DNA of 64,000 bases from Actinomyces gaoshouyii (GCF_002072175.1 NZ_MVIV01000003.1:231938-295937), one strand, 5' to 3'; positions 53,601 to 62,803 are shown, counted from the stretch's first letter. The notes: generated by a model not told the origin, from the sequence alone. Program-made: numbers and translations.

Positions 53601-53770
53601 CGGCGGTGCGTCCCTTCAACGTACCCGGAGCGTCATTCCGGTCAGACGCTATCCCATGAGGCTGCGGATCACCTCACCCGCTCCCCTCCCGTTCGCGCCG
53701 GGCGTGCTGGGGAAGGAGGGCACCGGAGAGGGATGGGCCGGAGCGGGGCGCCGGCGGTGGCACGGAACGC

Positions 53771-53822
53771 GTTGCCGACGCGCCTCCCGGTTGAGAACGC
53801 TCTCCGGGCGCACGTCGGCAAC
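53771..53822 (-). terminator. Hairpin between hpt and ftsH
   Basis: Perfect ten-base outer arms GTTGCCGACG (53771-53780) and complement (53813-53822) enclose a second imperfect stem (CTCCCGG with CCGGGCG). It lies about 70 bases after the hpt stop on the minus strand. A third copy of the arm core (ATCGGCAACC) follows near 53833. The arm resembles the outer arm of the repeat at 8426-8496. Confidence 0.6.
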
Positions 53823-53894
53823 CCCGGAGAACATCGGCAACCGCAGGGCACGCCCTTACTGCCGCGCAACGCCCACAGCGCGCCGTCGTTCCCG

Positions 53895-54434
53895 TCAGCC
53901 CTCGTAGACCTCGGGTCGCAAGGTGGCGATGAAGGGCAGGTTGCGGTAGCGCTCGGCGTAGTCGAGGCCGTAGCCGACGACGAACTCATTGGGGATGTCG
54001 AAGCCCACGTACTTGACGTCGACCTCCACCTTCATCGCCTCCGGTTTGCGCAGGAGCGTGGCGATCTCCACACTCGCCGCGCCCCTACTGGTGAGGTTGC
54101 CCAGCAACCAGGACAAGGTGAGCCCGGAGTCGATGATGTCCTCCACGATGAGCACGTGGCGGCCGGTGAGGTCCGTGTCGAGGTCCTTGAGGATGCGCAC
54201 GACGCCCGAGGACTTCGTGCCCGAGCCGTAGGACGACACGGCCATCCAATCCATGGGCGTGCTGCGGCGCAGGCGCCGCGACAGGTCCGCCATGACGTAC
54301 ACGGCGCCCTTGAGCACGCCCACCAGCAGCAGATCCTCGCCCGCGTAGTCGGCGTCAATCCTCTCTGCCATGTCATCCAGCCGGCTCTCGATCTCCTCGC
54401 GCGAGATCAGCACCTGCTGGAATTCGGTTCCCAT
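53895..54434 (-). CDS. hpt: Hypoxanthine-guanine phosphoribosyltransferase
   Basis: Hpt salvages hypoxanthine and guanine. The 179-residue enzyme has DLLLVGVLKGAVYVMADLSR, the flexible-loop SSYGSGTKSSGVVRILKDLD, the PRPP-binding VLIVEDIIDSGLTLSWLLGN and the C-terminal VGYGLDYAERYRNLPF. I start at ATG 54434 with GGAAG eight bases upstream; a GTG five codons earlier (54449) is possible. In actinobacteria tilS usually precedes hpt, but no tilS frame is present in the 161 bases upstream. Confidence 0.94.
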   Translation of the reverse strand: MGTEFQQVLISREEIESRLDDMAERIDADYAGEDLLLVGVLKGAVYVMADLSRRLRRSTPMDWMAVSSYGSGTKSSGVVRILKDLDTDLTGRHVLIVEDIIDSGLTLSWLLGNLTSRGAASVEIATLLRKPEAMKVEVDVKYVGFDIPNEFVVGYGLDYAERYRNLPFIATLRPEVYEG

Positions 54435-54595
54435 GTCGGCGGCTTCCACGCCCTCATCCTCTCTCTCCGCGCCGATGATCCGCCCGGGACGGGGCGACGG
54501 CGCAGACCAAGCCTGCCAGATCTGCGCGCCGCGGCGTCGGCCCCGGACGCCCCTTCGCCGCCGACCCGTGACCATCCGGCTGGTCGGCGGGGTGA

Positions 54596-55933
54596 TCAGG
54601 CGCCCTCGAGCGCGGAGCAGGGCCCGCCCCAGCGCCCCCGCCCGGGATCCGCTCGGATCCAGCCGGGCCCGTGGGTGCGATGAGGACCTCCCTCGACACG
54701 CTCCAGCCAGGCCTCGGGACTGCCCAGCTCGGCCGCCGTCGGCAGGGCCCACGGCGACGCCCAGGCGCGGTTGAGGCCCTCGTGGCCCGCTCTCCCGACG
54801 ACGGCCCGCGCGAACCGCGCCGCCCGCGCGCTGTGGAGGAGCCGCCCACTGGCGAGGCCGGCGAAGGGGCCTCGTCCATGGTCCTGTCCGATCCCCCGCC
54901 CCTGCCCGGAAGACGGCGCGGGGTCGGCCTCGAGCACCGCCCGGAGCATGTGCGCCGAGGGGATCCGCGCGGGGGTGACACCGTCGAGAGCGGCCCGGGC
55001 GTGCCCCTCCAGGAACGCGAGGGTGGCGCGCAGCTCCGCCAACCCCGCCGGCCCGGACCGCCCGGCCGGCCCTGCGGCCTCGTCGATACCCGTAGTCCCC
55101 GCCTCCCCCGGCTTGGCGGCCCTGACCACCGCGGCGATCCCCGCCAGGCGCCCGCCCCGGGGCAGGGCCTCAATGACGGCTCCCAGCGCTTCGCGCGCCC
55201 GCGCCACCAAGTGGTCGGCGAGCCAGGGCGCGGCGGCGAGCTGGACGGCGTGAACGGTCTCATGCATCGCCACCCAGGTGGCCAGGTCTGCGAGATCGAG
55301 GCCGTGGCGGCGTTGGAGGGCGAGCACATTGGGGGCGACGAGGAGGAGTCGCGGCCGCTCGGCGCCCGGACCTCCCATCCGGGCCTCGGCCGCCGGGCCC
55401 GCGCCGGCAGTGCCGCCAGTGCCTTCGGTACCGTCAGTGCCGTCGGCGGCACCGGTGCCACCGACCTCAGCCGCGGCCGGGATCGCGGGCAGCACCTGCC
55501 CCAGCAATCGCGTCGAGAGGGCCCCGAGGGCGGTGCCCGCCTCCCATGCGGCGGCCCGGCGAGCCACGGGACCGGCAGGGGGCGCGGGAACGCCGTCGAG
55601 GAGTGGGGCCAGGAACCCGGCAGTAGCCCGCACGAGGCCCGCGCGGTCCACAACGAGCACCTGCGCTGTGGCGGCTTCCCGGGCCGCGCAGGCCAGGCCC
55701 GTCATCTCGCCGACCCGCTCCGGGCCCTGCGCCGCGCCGCGCCGCAGCAGCTCCACCACGGCGCTTCGGGCGGCATGGGGCGCCCGGGGCCCGGCGGCCG
55801 GGATCATGGCCCGGGCGGCGGCATCCACGCGGCTCCAGTCCACGAGGCTTCGCGCCGTCGACGGCGCGCCAGAGCGCTTGGGCTCGCCCGAAGTCCTGGC
55901 AGGCTCGCGCCGCGCCCGCGGCCCCGGGGCCAT
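54596..55933 (-). CDS. Zincin-like metalloprotease / F420-associated family (DUF2342-like)
   Basis: The 445-residue protein contains the zinc motif HExxH in ATWVAMHETVHAVQLAAAPW and a preceding RLLLVAPNVLALQRRHGLDL. Both are typical of the actinobacterial family, represented in mycobacteria by Rv3626c next to dacB. The rest is Ala-rich helical, with a linker of Gly/Thr repeats (GTGAADGTDGTEGTGGTAG). Family members are annotated as zinc-dependent metalloproteases or F420-associated, but activity is not established. The ATG overlaps the dacB stop (TGATG). It is not TilS, despite the position before hpt, because no SGGxDS motif is present. Confidence 0.83.
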   Translation of the reverse strand: MAPGPRARREPARTSGEPKRSGAPSTARSLVDWSRVDAAARAMIPAAGPRAPHAARSAVVELLRRGAAQGPERVGEMTGLACAAREAATAQVLVVDRAGLVRATAGFLAPLLDGVPAPPAGPVARRAAAWEAGTALGALSTRLLGQVLPAIPAAAEVGGTGAADGTDGTEGTGGTAGAGPAAEARMGGPGAERPRLLLVAPNVLALQRRHGLDLADLATWVAMHETVHAVQLAAAPWLADHLVARAREALGAVIEALPRGGRLAGIAAVVRAAKPGEAGTTGIDEAAGPAGRSGPAGLAELRATLAFLEGHARAALDGVTPARIPSAHMLRAVLEADPAPSSGQGRGIGQDHGRGPFAGLASGRLLHSARAARFARAVVGRAGHEGLNRAWASPWALPTAAELGSPEAWLERVEGGPHRTHGPGWIRADPGRGRWGGPCSALEGA

Positions 55934-57426
55934 CAGCTGCCCGCCAGGGGCACCACGACATCCTCATCCATCGCGGCACGGGCGCTGGTCAGGCCACCGG
56001 AGGGGAATCCGTCGATGATGACGGAGAAGACCAGGAGGCGGCCGTTGGCGGTCACCACGGTCCCGGCGAGGGAGGCCGTCTGGTCCAGCGAGCCGGTCTT
56101 GGCGCGCACGGTCCCGGCACCGGTCTGGGAGACGAGACGGTCGTTGAGCGTGCCGTCGAGGGCCGCCACGGGCAGATCGGCGACGAGGGTGCGCCCCGCC
56201 GTCCCACCATCGGGGCCCGCGGCCCGGAGGAGGATATCGGTGAGCAGGCGGGCCGGGATCTTGTTGCCCTTGGCCAGGCCGGAGCAGTCCTTGAGGGCGA
56301 CGCCCTCGATCGAGAACCCATCGGCCACCAGCTGGGCGGTGACCGCCTCGGTGGCGCCGGCGAAGGTGGTCGGCTTGCCCGTGGCTGCGGCGACGAGCCG
56401 GCCCTCGACCTCGGCCATCGCGTTATCCGAGGCCTTGAGGGATACCCCGAGGATGTCCGCCAGCGGCGCGGAGGACACGGAGGCGAGATCGGTGGCACTG
56501 TCGGCGGCCCTGCCCCGGGACACGCCCGAGACGGTGATGCCGGCGGCCTGCAGGTGCTTGGAGAAGGCCTGAACGGCGTCGTTGGCGGGGTCGGCGGGAT
56601 AGGAGCGGGCCGACTCGTGGGCCCGCACGTTGATCATGATCGGCTGGATCGGCGCGACGAAGGACTGATTGCCGTCCTCCCAGTCACTGGACCACTTCTG
56701 GTCCTCGGGGAAGAGGGCGTCGTCGAGGGCGACCGCCACGGAGGTGACGCCCTGGGCCTTGAGGCTCTCAGCGGTGGAGCGGGCGAGGTCTCCCAGTCCC
56801 GCGCGTCCGATGACGGCGTTCGGGTCGCCCTTGTCCTCGGCCATGAGGACGTCCCCGCTGCCGATGAGGGTGACGGTGGGGGTTCCGCCCGAAGCCCCCG
56901 AGAGGACGGTGCGGGTGCTCAGCGTGTGGTCCGCCCCGAGAGTGCGCAGCGCGGCCCAGGCGGTGAGGAGCTTGTTGGTGGAGGCCGGGGTGAGGGGGGC
57001 GCCCTGGCCGGCGCCGGCGATCTGCCGCCCTGTGGCGACGTCGACGACGCTCACGGCGGTGGAGGCGCCGGCGGTGCGGGAGTCGGCGGCGAGGGCGGAG
57101 GCGTAGCCGGCCACCGCTTCGGCGTCGGGTATGGGGGCGGAGGAGTCGTAGGGGGCGGCGGTGGCGCCCGCGACGCCGTCGAGCCAGGCCGCGGTGGGGA
57201 AGGCCGCGGGGCGGCCCGCGCCGGTGACGGTCAGAGGCCCGGGCACGACGTCGAGGGCGTCGGCGACGCCGTAGTAACCACCGACGACCAGCAGGGTCGC
57301 CGCGGTGAGGGCAGCGGTCGTGATGCGGCGCACGGCGCCTCCGATCTGTCGCCAGGTGGGCTGCTCGATCTTGCCGGCGCTTGACAGTCCGCTGGGATGC
57401 GGACGGGAGGCGCCGTTGTAGTCCAC
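55933..57426 (-). CDS. dacB: D-alanyl-D-alanine carboxypeptidase/endopeptidase, PBP4 family (S13)
   Basis: DacB trims peptidoglycan side chains outside the membrane. The 497-residue protein has one N-terminal signal anchor (RRITTAALTAATLLVVGGYY). The three penicillin-binding motifs are SxxK in PLTPASTNKLLTAWAALRTL, SxN in SLKASDNAMAEVEG and KTG in GTVRAKTGSLDQTASLAGTV. Upstream of SxN lies the insert domain usual for S13. The start is GTG at 57424-57426, divergent from ppa. The product of the coupled downstream gene, the metalloprotease, is likely to be co-expressed. Confidence 0.92.
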   Translation of the reverse strand: MDYNGASRPHPSGLSSAGKIEQPTWRQIGGAVRRITTAALTAATLLVVGGYYGVADALDVVPGPLTVTGAGRPAAFPTAAWLDGVAGATAAPYDSSAPIPDAEAVAGYASALAADSRTAGASTAVSVVDVATGRQIAGAGQGAPLTPASTNKLLTAWAALRTLGADHTLSTRTVLSGASGGTPTVTLIGSGDVLMAEDKGDPNAVIGRAGLGDLARSTAESLKAQGVTSVAVALDDALFPEDQKWSSDWEDGNQSFVAPIQPIMINVRAHESARSYPADPANDAVQAFSKHLQAAGITVSGVSRGRAADSATDLASVSSAPLADILGVSLKASDNAMAEVEGRLVAAATGKPTTFAGATEAVTAQLVADGFSIEGVALKDCSGLAKGNKIPARLLTDILLRAAGPDGGTAGRTLVADLPVAALDGTLNDRLVSQTGAGTVRAKTGSLDQTASLAGTVVTANGRLLVFSVIIDGFPSGGLTSARAAMDEDVVVPLAGS

Positions 57427-57539
57427 ACTAGTGCCATCGTGGCCAGCCCTCCCAGAGCTGCGCCGCCCCGTCCGCAGCCGCGGGGAGTGCCGGGCCCGCC
57501 CGGGACTCCAGCGGATCGCACAAGAGTGAGGAGCACAGC

Positions 57540-58031
57540 GTGGAGTTCGACGTCACCATCGAGATTCCCAAGGGGAACCGGAACAAGTACGAGATCGACC
57601 ACGAGACCGGCCGCATCCGCCTCGACCGGATGCTCTTCACGTCCACCCGTTACCCGGACGACTACGGCTTCATCGACGAGACCCTCGGCGAGGACGGCGA
57701 CCCGCTGGACGCGCTCGTCCTCCTGGAGGAGCCCACCTTCCCCGGCTGCGTCATCCGCTGCCGCGCGCTGGGCATGTTCCGCATGCGCGATGAGAAGGGC
57801 GGCGACGACAAGGTGCTGTGCGTGCCCGCGGCGGACCAACGCGCGTCCTGGCGCACGGATATCGAGGACGTCAGCGAGTTCCACCGCCTGGAGATCCAGC
57901 ACTTCTTCGAGGTGTACAAGGACCTGGAGCCGGGCAAGAGCGTGGAGGGCGCCCACTGGGTGGGGCGCGACGAGGCCGAGGCCGAGATCCGCCGCTCCTA
58001 CGAGCGCGAGCAGCAGCACCGCGGCCACTGA
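57540..58031 (+). CDS. ppa: Inorganic pyrophosphatase
   Basis: Ppa hydrolyses pyrophosphate and pulls biosynthetic reactions forward. The 163-residue family I enzyme has [40 protein letters not shown] and the metal-binding [11 protein letters not shown] with its three aspartates, then [17 protein letters not shown]. The start is GTG at 57540, with GAGGAG upstream. It is divergent from dacB, as in mycobacteria. Its 3' end faces an NlpC/P60 gene across a long inverted repeat. Confidence 0.96.
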   Translation: MEFDVTIEIPKGNRNKYEIDHETGRIRLDRMLFTSTRYPDDYGFIDETLGEDGDPLDALVLLEEPTFPGCVIRCRALGMFRMRDEKGGDDKVLCVPAADQRASWRTDIEDVSEFHRLEIQHFFEVYKDLEPGKSVEGAHWVGRDEAEAEIRRSYEREQQHRGH

Positions 58032-58054
58032 CACCGATCCACTCCTCCTATAAC

Positions 58055-58145
58055 CGAGACCGGTCGAAAATAGGATCGAGACCGGTTCAGCGTGGCCACC
58101 GCAGCCATACCGAACCGGTCTCGCGTCTGTTTTCGACCGGTCTCG
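58055..58145. repeat. Inverted repeat related to 19997-20066, between convergent ppa and NlpC genes
   Basis: Arms 58055-58088 and 58112-58145 are 34 bases each, matching at 30 positions, with a 23-base spacer. The outer CGAGACCGGTCGAAAA and inner ends (ACCGGTTC) are the same as in the perfect element at 19997-20066. Like that one, it lies between two convergent stops, here 24 bases after ppa and one base before the end of the NlpC gene. It may act as a bidirectional terminator. Confidence 0.88.
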
Positions 58146-58146
58146 C

Positions 58147-59547
58147 TCAGAAGCGGACGACGTAGGGCATGACGCCTGAGTAGCGCATGCCTGTCACGCG
58201 CACGGGGACGCCAAAGGTCGGGGCCTCGATCATCTGGTCGTCTCCGAGGTAGATCGCCACGTGGTAGATCCCCGACTGCGTCCCGTCCGAGGACCAGAAC
58301 ACGAGGTCGCCGGGCCGGGCCTCATCAATGGGCACATGGGTCCCCTCGCCGTACTGCACCCGCGAGGAGTGCGTGAGATAGACGCCCGCCGCCTGGTAGG
58401 ACAGCATCACCAAGCCCGAGCAGTCGACGCCGCCGTAGCTCTCACCACCCCAGACGTAAGGCACACCGAGGAAGGTGTACGAGGTGTCGATCGCCGTCTG
58501 GGCGATGTCGATGGCGGCGGCCGGCGCAGGCTCGGGAGCCGGCTCAGGCTCGGGAGCGGGCTCGGGGGCCTCCTCAGCGGTCTCCGGCGCGGCCTCGGTC
58601 GTGGTCGGCGCGGCCTCGGTGGTGGCGGGCGTCGTCGTCGCCTCGGAGGTCGGGGTCGCTGAAGGGGACTGAGAGGGCGATGCGCCGGGCGTCGGCGGCG
58701 CGGTCGGCGCGGGGGATGTCGAGGCCTGGGCCCGCTTCTCCTCCTCGGCCTTGCGCGCGGCCTCCTCCGCGGCGGTCTTGGCAGCCGCCTCCTCGCGCGC
58801 CTGGCGCTCGGACTCGAGGCGGTCCTGGTACTGGGTCTCCAGTTCAACGGTGGTGTTGCGCTGCGTGGCGAGTTGGGAGATGAGGGTCTCCCGCGTGGAC
58901 TTCGCGTCGGAGAGGGCCGTGGAGGCCTTGCTCACCTCGGCATCGGCCGTGGCCTTGAGATTCTTGGCATTGGTGGCGGCAGTCTCCTTCTCGGCCACCT
59001 TGGCCTGGGCGATGCTCTGCATGTTCTCGGCCACTGCCTGGTTCGCCTCGAAGTTCTGCAGCTCAGCGCTTCGGTTCTCGCCCACGCGGGTCAGCGCCAC
59101 CGAGGTGTCGGTCGCGTCGGCAAGCGACTCGGAGGACAGGTAGGGGGTCAGGGCGTCAAGGGGGTTGCCGCCGTCCTGGTAGGTCTCGACGACGGTGGCG
59201 CCGAGGCTGGAGCGGGCGGTCTCGGTGGCCGCGGCGGCCTCATCGGCCGCGGTCTGGGCGTCGGCCGCAGCGGTGGTGGCGGTCTTCAACTCCGCGGCGG
59301 CCTCGAGGTAGTCCTCATTGGCGGAGGCGGCTTTGATCTGCGAGGCCTGAAGGTCGGACTTGAGTTGGGCGAGCTGCACCTCGAGGTCGGCGATCGACGA
59401 CGACGTCTGGCTCTCCGCCTTCTTCGCCTCGTCGATGTTGTCCTGGTCGACGGTGTCGGCGAGGGCACTGGGAACCATTGCGACGGCCAGAGCGGTAGCG
59501 GCGGCGAAGACGCGTGCCGCTCGGAACGAACGGTGTCTAGGGCTCAC
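58147..59547 (-). CDS. Secreted NlpC/P60 peptidoglycan endopeptidase with coiled coil (RipA-like)
   Basis: The 466-residue protein should cut peptidoglycan stem peptides during division. A signal peptide (ARVFAAATALAVAMVPSALA) is followed by a long coiled-coil region of Ala/Glu/Lys heptads (~40-290). A Pro/Thr/Ser/Glu-rich linker comes next, then a C-terminal NlpC/P60 domain with catalytic Cys in YGGVDCSGLVMLSYQAAG and His in SGIYHVAIYLGDDQMIEAP. I start at GTG 59547 because GGAGG lies four bases upstream and the signal peptide follows at once; ATG codons 7 and 20 codons earlier are alternatives. A CRP-like site lies in the divergent region. Confidence 0.9.
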   Translation of the reverse strand: MSPRHRSFRAARVFAAATALAVAMVPSALADTVDQDNIDEAKKAESQTSSSIADLEVQLAQLKSDLQASQIKAASANEDYLEAAAELKTATTAAADAQTAADEAAAATETARSSLGATVVETYQDGGNPLDALTPYLSSESLADATDTSVALTRVGENRSAELQNFEANQAVAENMQSIAQAKVAEKETAATNAKNLKATADAEVSKASTALSDAKSTRETLISQLATQRNTTVELETQYQDRLESERQAREEAAAKTAAEEAARKAEEEKRAQASTSPAPTAPPTPGASPSQSPSATPTSEATTTPATTEAAPTTTEAAPETAEEAPEPAPEPEPAPEPAPAAAIDIAQTAIDTSYTFLGVPYVWGGESYGGVDCSGLVMLSYQAAGVYLTHSSRVQYGEGTHVPIDEARPGDLVFWSSDGTQSGIYHVAIYLGDDQMIEAPTFGVPVRVTGMRYSGVMPYVVRF

Positions 59548-59723
59548 GGATCCTCCAGGGTCTGACATTCCGATGCCATGGGTCGCACGGCGATACACCA
59601 GAAACATTAGCCATCACACGCCCCCTTGAGAACAGTGACCACTGATTTCACATCGGTAACATCCTCCCCACTCATCCCACAAACCCCGGAATCCCGCAGA
59701 TCGAACACCCTCCCCCACAACCC

Positions 59724-59739
59724 AGTGACCTCCCTCACA
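59724..59739. promoter_or_regulatory. CRP/GlxR-like site in the NlpC-metY divergent region
   Basis: AGTGACCTCCCTCACA matches TGTGANNNNNNTCACA at nine of ten fixed bases. A weaker second copy (TGTGACCAGGCTCAGA, 59760-59775) and the palindrome CGTGATCACG (59748-59757) lie next to it. The 423-base region between the two gene starts has no frame I support. cAMP-CRP control of a cell-wall hydrolase would be reasonable, but this is a single site with chance matches possible. Confidence 0.4.
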
Positions 59740-59970
59740 ACCGCACATCGTGATCACGCTGTGACCAGGCTCAGACCGCGGCACTCCCGCGATCCGGACG
59801 CGCTTGCGCGCCGCACCACCGCCGTGGCACCTTTCGAGCCATGTCCTGCCGCCTCACCCGCCGAATGCATCACTGACGCGCACGCCGCCGCGCCGCCGTC
59901 GGCCCACGTGCGCGTCCCCGCCCCACGAGGGCAAGAGCAGACACGCACCGGCACCCGTGAAGGACCCCCG

Positions 59971-61311
59971 ATGAGTAACGCAGCGACCACCCCCGACACC
60001 CTCGCCTCCTGGCGGTTCGAAACCCTCCAGGTCCAGGCCGGCCACACCCCCGACTCCGACACCGGCGCCCGCGCGCTGCCGGTCTACCAGACCTCCTCCT
60101 TCGTCTTCCCCAGCGCCACCGAGGCGGCCGACCGCTTCTCCCTGGCCTCACTCGGTCCTATCTACACGCGCCTGGACAACCCGACGAACGCCGCCGTCGC
60201 CCAGCGGATCTGCGCCCTGCACGGCGGCACCGGCGCCCACCTCGTGGCCTCGGGCAGCGCCGCCACCACGCTGACGATCCTCACCCTGGGCGGCGCGGGC
60301 TCGAGCCTCGTCGCCTCGCCGTCGCTCTACGGCGGCACCGTCAACCTGCTGACCGCCGCGCTTCCCCGCCTCGGGATCACCACCCGGTTCGTCGAGGATC
60401 CCTCCGACGCCGCCGCTTGGGAGGCGCTGGCCGATGAGACCACCGTGTGCTTCCTCGGCGAGTCCATCCCCAACCCCAAGGGCGACATCCTCGACATCGA
60501 GCCCATCGCCGCGGCCGCGCACCGCGTGGGGGTGCCGCTCGTCGTCGACAACACGGTGGCCTCCCCGTTCCTCACCCGGCCCTTCGAGTGGGGGGCGGAT
60601 ATCGTCGTCGAATCCGCCACGAAGTTCCTGGGCGGGCACGGCTCCTCGATCGCCGGCGTCATCGTCGACGGCGGGAGCTTCGACTACGCCGCCCACGCCG
60701 AGCGTTTCCCCGGCTTCAACGAGCCCGATCCGTCCTACAACGGCATCGTCTTCGCCCGCGACCTGGGAGTCGGCTCGCCACTGGGTAACGCGGCCTTCGT
60801 CCTCAAGGCGCACACGCAGGGCCAGCGCGATCTCGGATTCGCCGCGAGCCCGCTCAACGCCTTCCTCATCGCCCAGGGGGTGGAGACGCTCTCGCTGCGC
60901 ATGGAGCGGCATGTGGACAACGCCCTGGCCGTGGCCCGCCATCTGGAGTCCCACCCCGCGGTGAGCCAGGTGCGCTACTCCGGCCTGCCATCCAGCCCCT
61001 ACTACGAGCTGCACCGCAAGTACTGCCCGCGCGGCGCCGGATCGATCCTCACCTTCGACCTCGCCGGTGGCCGAGAGGCCGGGAGCATCTTCATCGACGC
61101 CCTCCAGCTGTTCTCCAACGTCGCCAATATCGGGGACGTGCGCTCCCTGGCCATCCACCCGGCGACGACGACGCATTCGCAGCTCGACGACGCCAGCCTG
61201 GCGGCCGCGGGGATCAGCGCGGGGACCGTGCGCCTGAGCATCGGCATCGAGCACATCGACGACATCATCGCCGACCTCGACCGCGGCCTGGCGGCCCTGG
61301 GCCCGCGCTGA
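59971..61311 (+). CDS. metY: O-acetylhomoserine sulfhydrylase
   Basis: MetY makes homocysteine from O-acetylhomoserine and sulfide with pyridoxal phosphate. The 446-residue enzyme has GPIYTRLDNPTNAAVAQRI, GAHLVASGSAATTLTILTLG, the cofactor Lys in ESATKFLGGHGSSIAGVIVD and the C-terminal SLAIHPATTTHSQLDD. I start at ATG 59971, with AAGGA seven bases upstream; a longer in-frame reading is Pro/Arg-rich and lacks a site. It precedes metX, which supplies its substrate, with a 28-base gap. Confidence 0.94.
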   Translation: MSNAATTPDTLASWRFETLQVQAGHTPDSDTGARALPVYQTSSFVFPSATEAADRFSLASLGPIYTRLDNPTNAAVAQRICALHGGTGAHLVASGSAATTLTILTLGGAGSSLVASPSLYGGTVNLLTAALPRLGITTRFVEDPSDAAAWEALADETTVCFLGESIPNPKGDILDIEPIAAAAHRVGVPLVVDNTVASPFLTRPFEWGADIVVESATKFLGGHGSSIAGVIVDGGSFDYAAHAERFPGFNEPDPSYNGIVFARDLGVGSPLGNAAFVLKAHTQGQRDLGFAASPLNAFLIAQGVETLSLRMERHVDNALAVARHLESHPAVSQVRYSGLPSSPYYELHRKYCPRGAGSILTFDLAGGREAGSIFIDALQLFSNVANIGDVRSLAIHPATTTHSQLDDASLAAAGISAGTVRLSIGIEHIDDIIADLDRGLAALGPR

Positions 61312-61339
61312 GCGCCGGCCCCGCCCCGAGGAGAGCGCC

Positions 61340-62599
61340 ATGAGTCAGTCGGCACCGCCCGGCCCCGGCCGGCCCGACCCCGCCCTTCCGTCTCCCGGCC
61401 GGCCCAAGTCCACCTCGTCGGAGCCCGTCACGGCCGGTGTGGGGACGGCCGCCTCCAAACTCGTCGACCGCGCGGCGGGTTCCCCCACCGGCGCCTGGCG
61501 CACCGGGGACGATCCGGGCCACCGCCGCTTCCTGGAGATCGGGGATCTGCCCCTGGAGTCCGGGGAGACCCTGCCGAACACGGTTCTGGCCTTCGAGACC
61601 TGGGGGGAGCTGAGCGAGGCGCGCGACAATGCCGTCCTCGTCCTGCATGCCCTGACCGGGGACTCCCACGTCACCGGCGAGCCCGGCCCCGGGCACCCCA
61701 CCCCCGGCTGGTGGGACAGTCTCGTGGGGCCGGGGCGGGCGATCGACACCGAGCGGTACTTCGTCGTCGCCGCCAATATCCTCGGCGGCTGCCAGGGCTC
61801 TACCGGGCCCTCCTCATTGGCGCCGGACGGGCGCCCCTGGGGGTCGCGCTTCCCGTGGCTGACCACTCGCGACGCCGTAGCCGCCGAGGCCCGCCTCGCC
61901 GACGCCCTGGGGATCGAGGTCTTCCACCTGGTCGTGGGCGCCTCGTTGGGCGGGCACCGCGCCATCGAGTGGGGAGTGGGGTATCCCGAGCGGGTGCGCA
62001 ACCTCGCACTCGTGGCCACCGGTGCCTCGACGACGGCGGATCAGCTCGCCTGGTGCCACCTCCAGGAGCTCGCCATCGTGGGCGATCCCTACTTCTTCGA
62101 CGGCGACTACTACTCCCACCCGGTGGGGCCGGTGCGCGGGCTGGCGCTGGCGCGGGCGATCGCGCACACCACCTACCGAAGCGCCGCCGAGCTCGACGCC
62201 CGCTTCGGGCGGGCGCACCAGGGCGCGGAGGATCCCGCCGTCGGCGGGCGCTACCAGGTGGAGTCCTACCTCGATCATCACTCGGGCAAGCTCCTGGCCA
62301 GATTCGACGCCAACACCTACCTCATCGTCACCCACTCGATGATGGTCCATGACGTCGGCACGGGGCGCGGCGGGATCCCGGCGGCCCTGGCGGGGGTGAC
62401 GGCCCGCGCGCTGGTGGTCGACGTATCCTCCGATCGGCTCTTCCCCACCTGGCAGGCCGATGAGCTCTCCGAGGGCATCCCGGGCGCACGGCGCGCGACC
62501 ATCGACTCTCTTCACGGGCATGATGGCTTCCTCATCGAGGCAGATCAGATGGACGCCGTGCTGCGCGACTTCCTTGAGGGCGCCGAGCCGGGGAGTTGA
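61340..62599 (+). CDS. metX: Homoserine O-acetyltransferase
   Basis: MetX acetylates homoserine with acetyl-CoA. The 419-residue alpha/beta hydrolase-fold enzyme has TWGELSEARDNAVLVLHAL, FVVAANILGGCQGSTGPSS, the nucleophile Ser in LVVGASLGGHRAIEWGVGYP and the catalytic Asp and His in VDVSSDRLFP and LHGHDGFL. The nucleophile motif is GASLGG, where many family members have GGSMGG. The first ~55 residues are Pro/Ser-rich and not conserved, so the start may lie a little downstream. It follows metY as an operon. Confidence 0.93.
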   Translation: MSQSAPPGPGRPDPALPSPGRPKSTSSEPVTAGVGTAASKLVDRAAGSPTGAWRTGDDPGHRRFLEIGDLPLESGETLPNTVLAFETWGELSEARDNAVLVLHALTGDSHVTGEPGPGHPTPGWWDSLVGPGRAIDTERYFVVAANILGGCQGSTGPSSLAPDGRPWGSRFPWLTTRDAVAAEARLADALGIEVFHLVVGASLGGHRAIEWGVGYPERVRNLALVATGASTTADQLAWCHLQELAIVGDPYFFDGDYYSHPVGPVRGLALARAIAHTTYRSAAELDARFGRAHQGAEDPAVGGRYQVESYLDHHSGKLLARFDANTYLIVTHSMMVHDVGTGRGGIPAALAGVTARALVVDVSSDRLFPTWQADELSEGIPGARRATIDSLHGHDGFLIEADQMDAVLRDFLEGAEPGS

Positions 62600-62803
62600 T
62601 AACGACGGAGTATCCGGGAACCGGCTCTCACAGGCCGCGTCTTCGGCTAAGTTCATCTCATGAGCCAATGCCTATCCAACGCCGGATCCGGAGGCGCGGC
62701 ACCCGGTCGCAACGACGTCGTCCGCCTGGTCGCCCCTGCCCGCAGGGGCGAAATTGATCCCCATCGACGGTGAAGAGGTCATGCTCCACGCGGCAGGCCC
62801 GAC

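Noticed and set aside
54596..55933. Reading this gene as tilS because it precedes hpt
   Set aside because: It has an HExxH motif and no SGGxDS ATP-pyrophosphatase motif, so it fits the zincin-like family beside dacB.
59548..59970. c-di-AMP (ydaO) riboswitch upstream of the NlpC/P60 gene
   Set aside because: Such riboswitches often precede these genes in actinobacteria, but I could not find the conserved motifs on the minus strand here.
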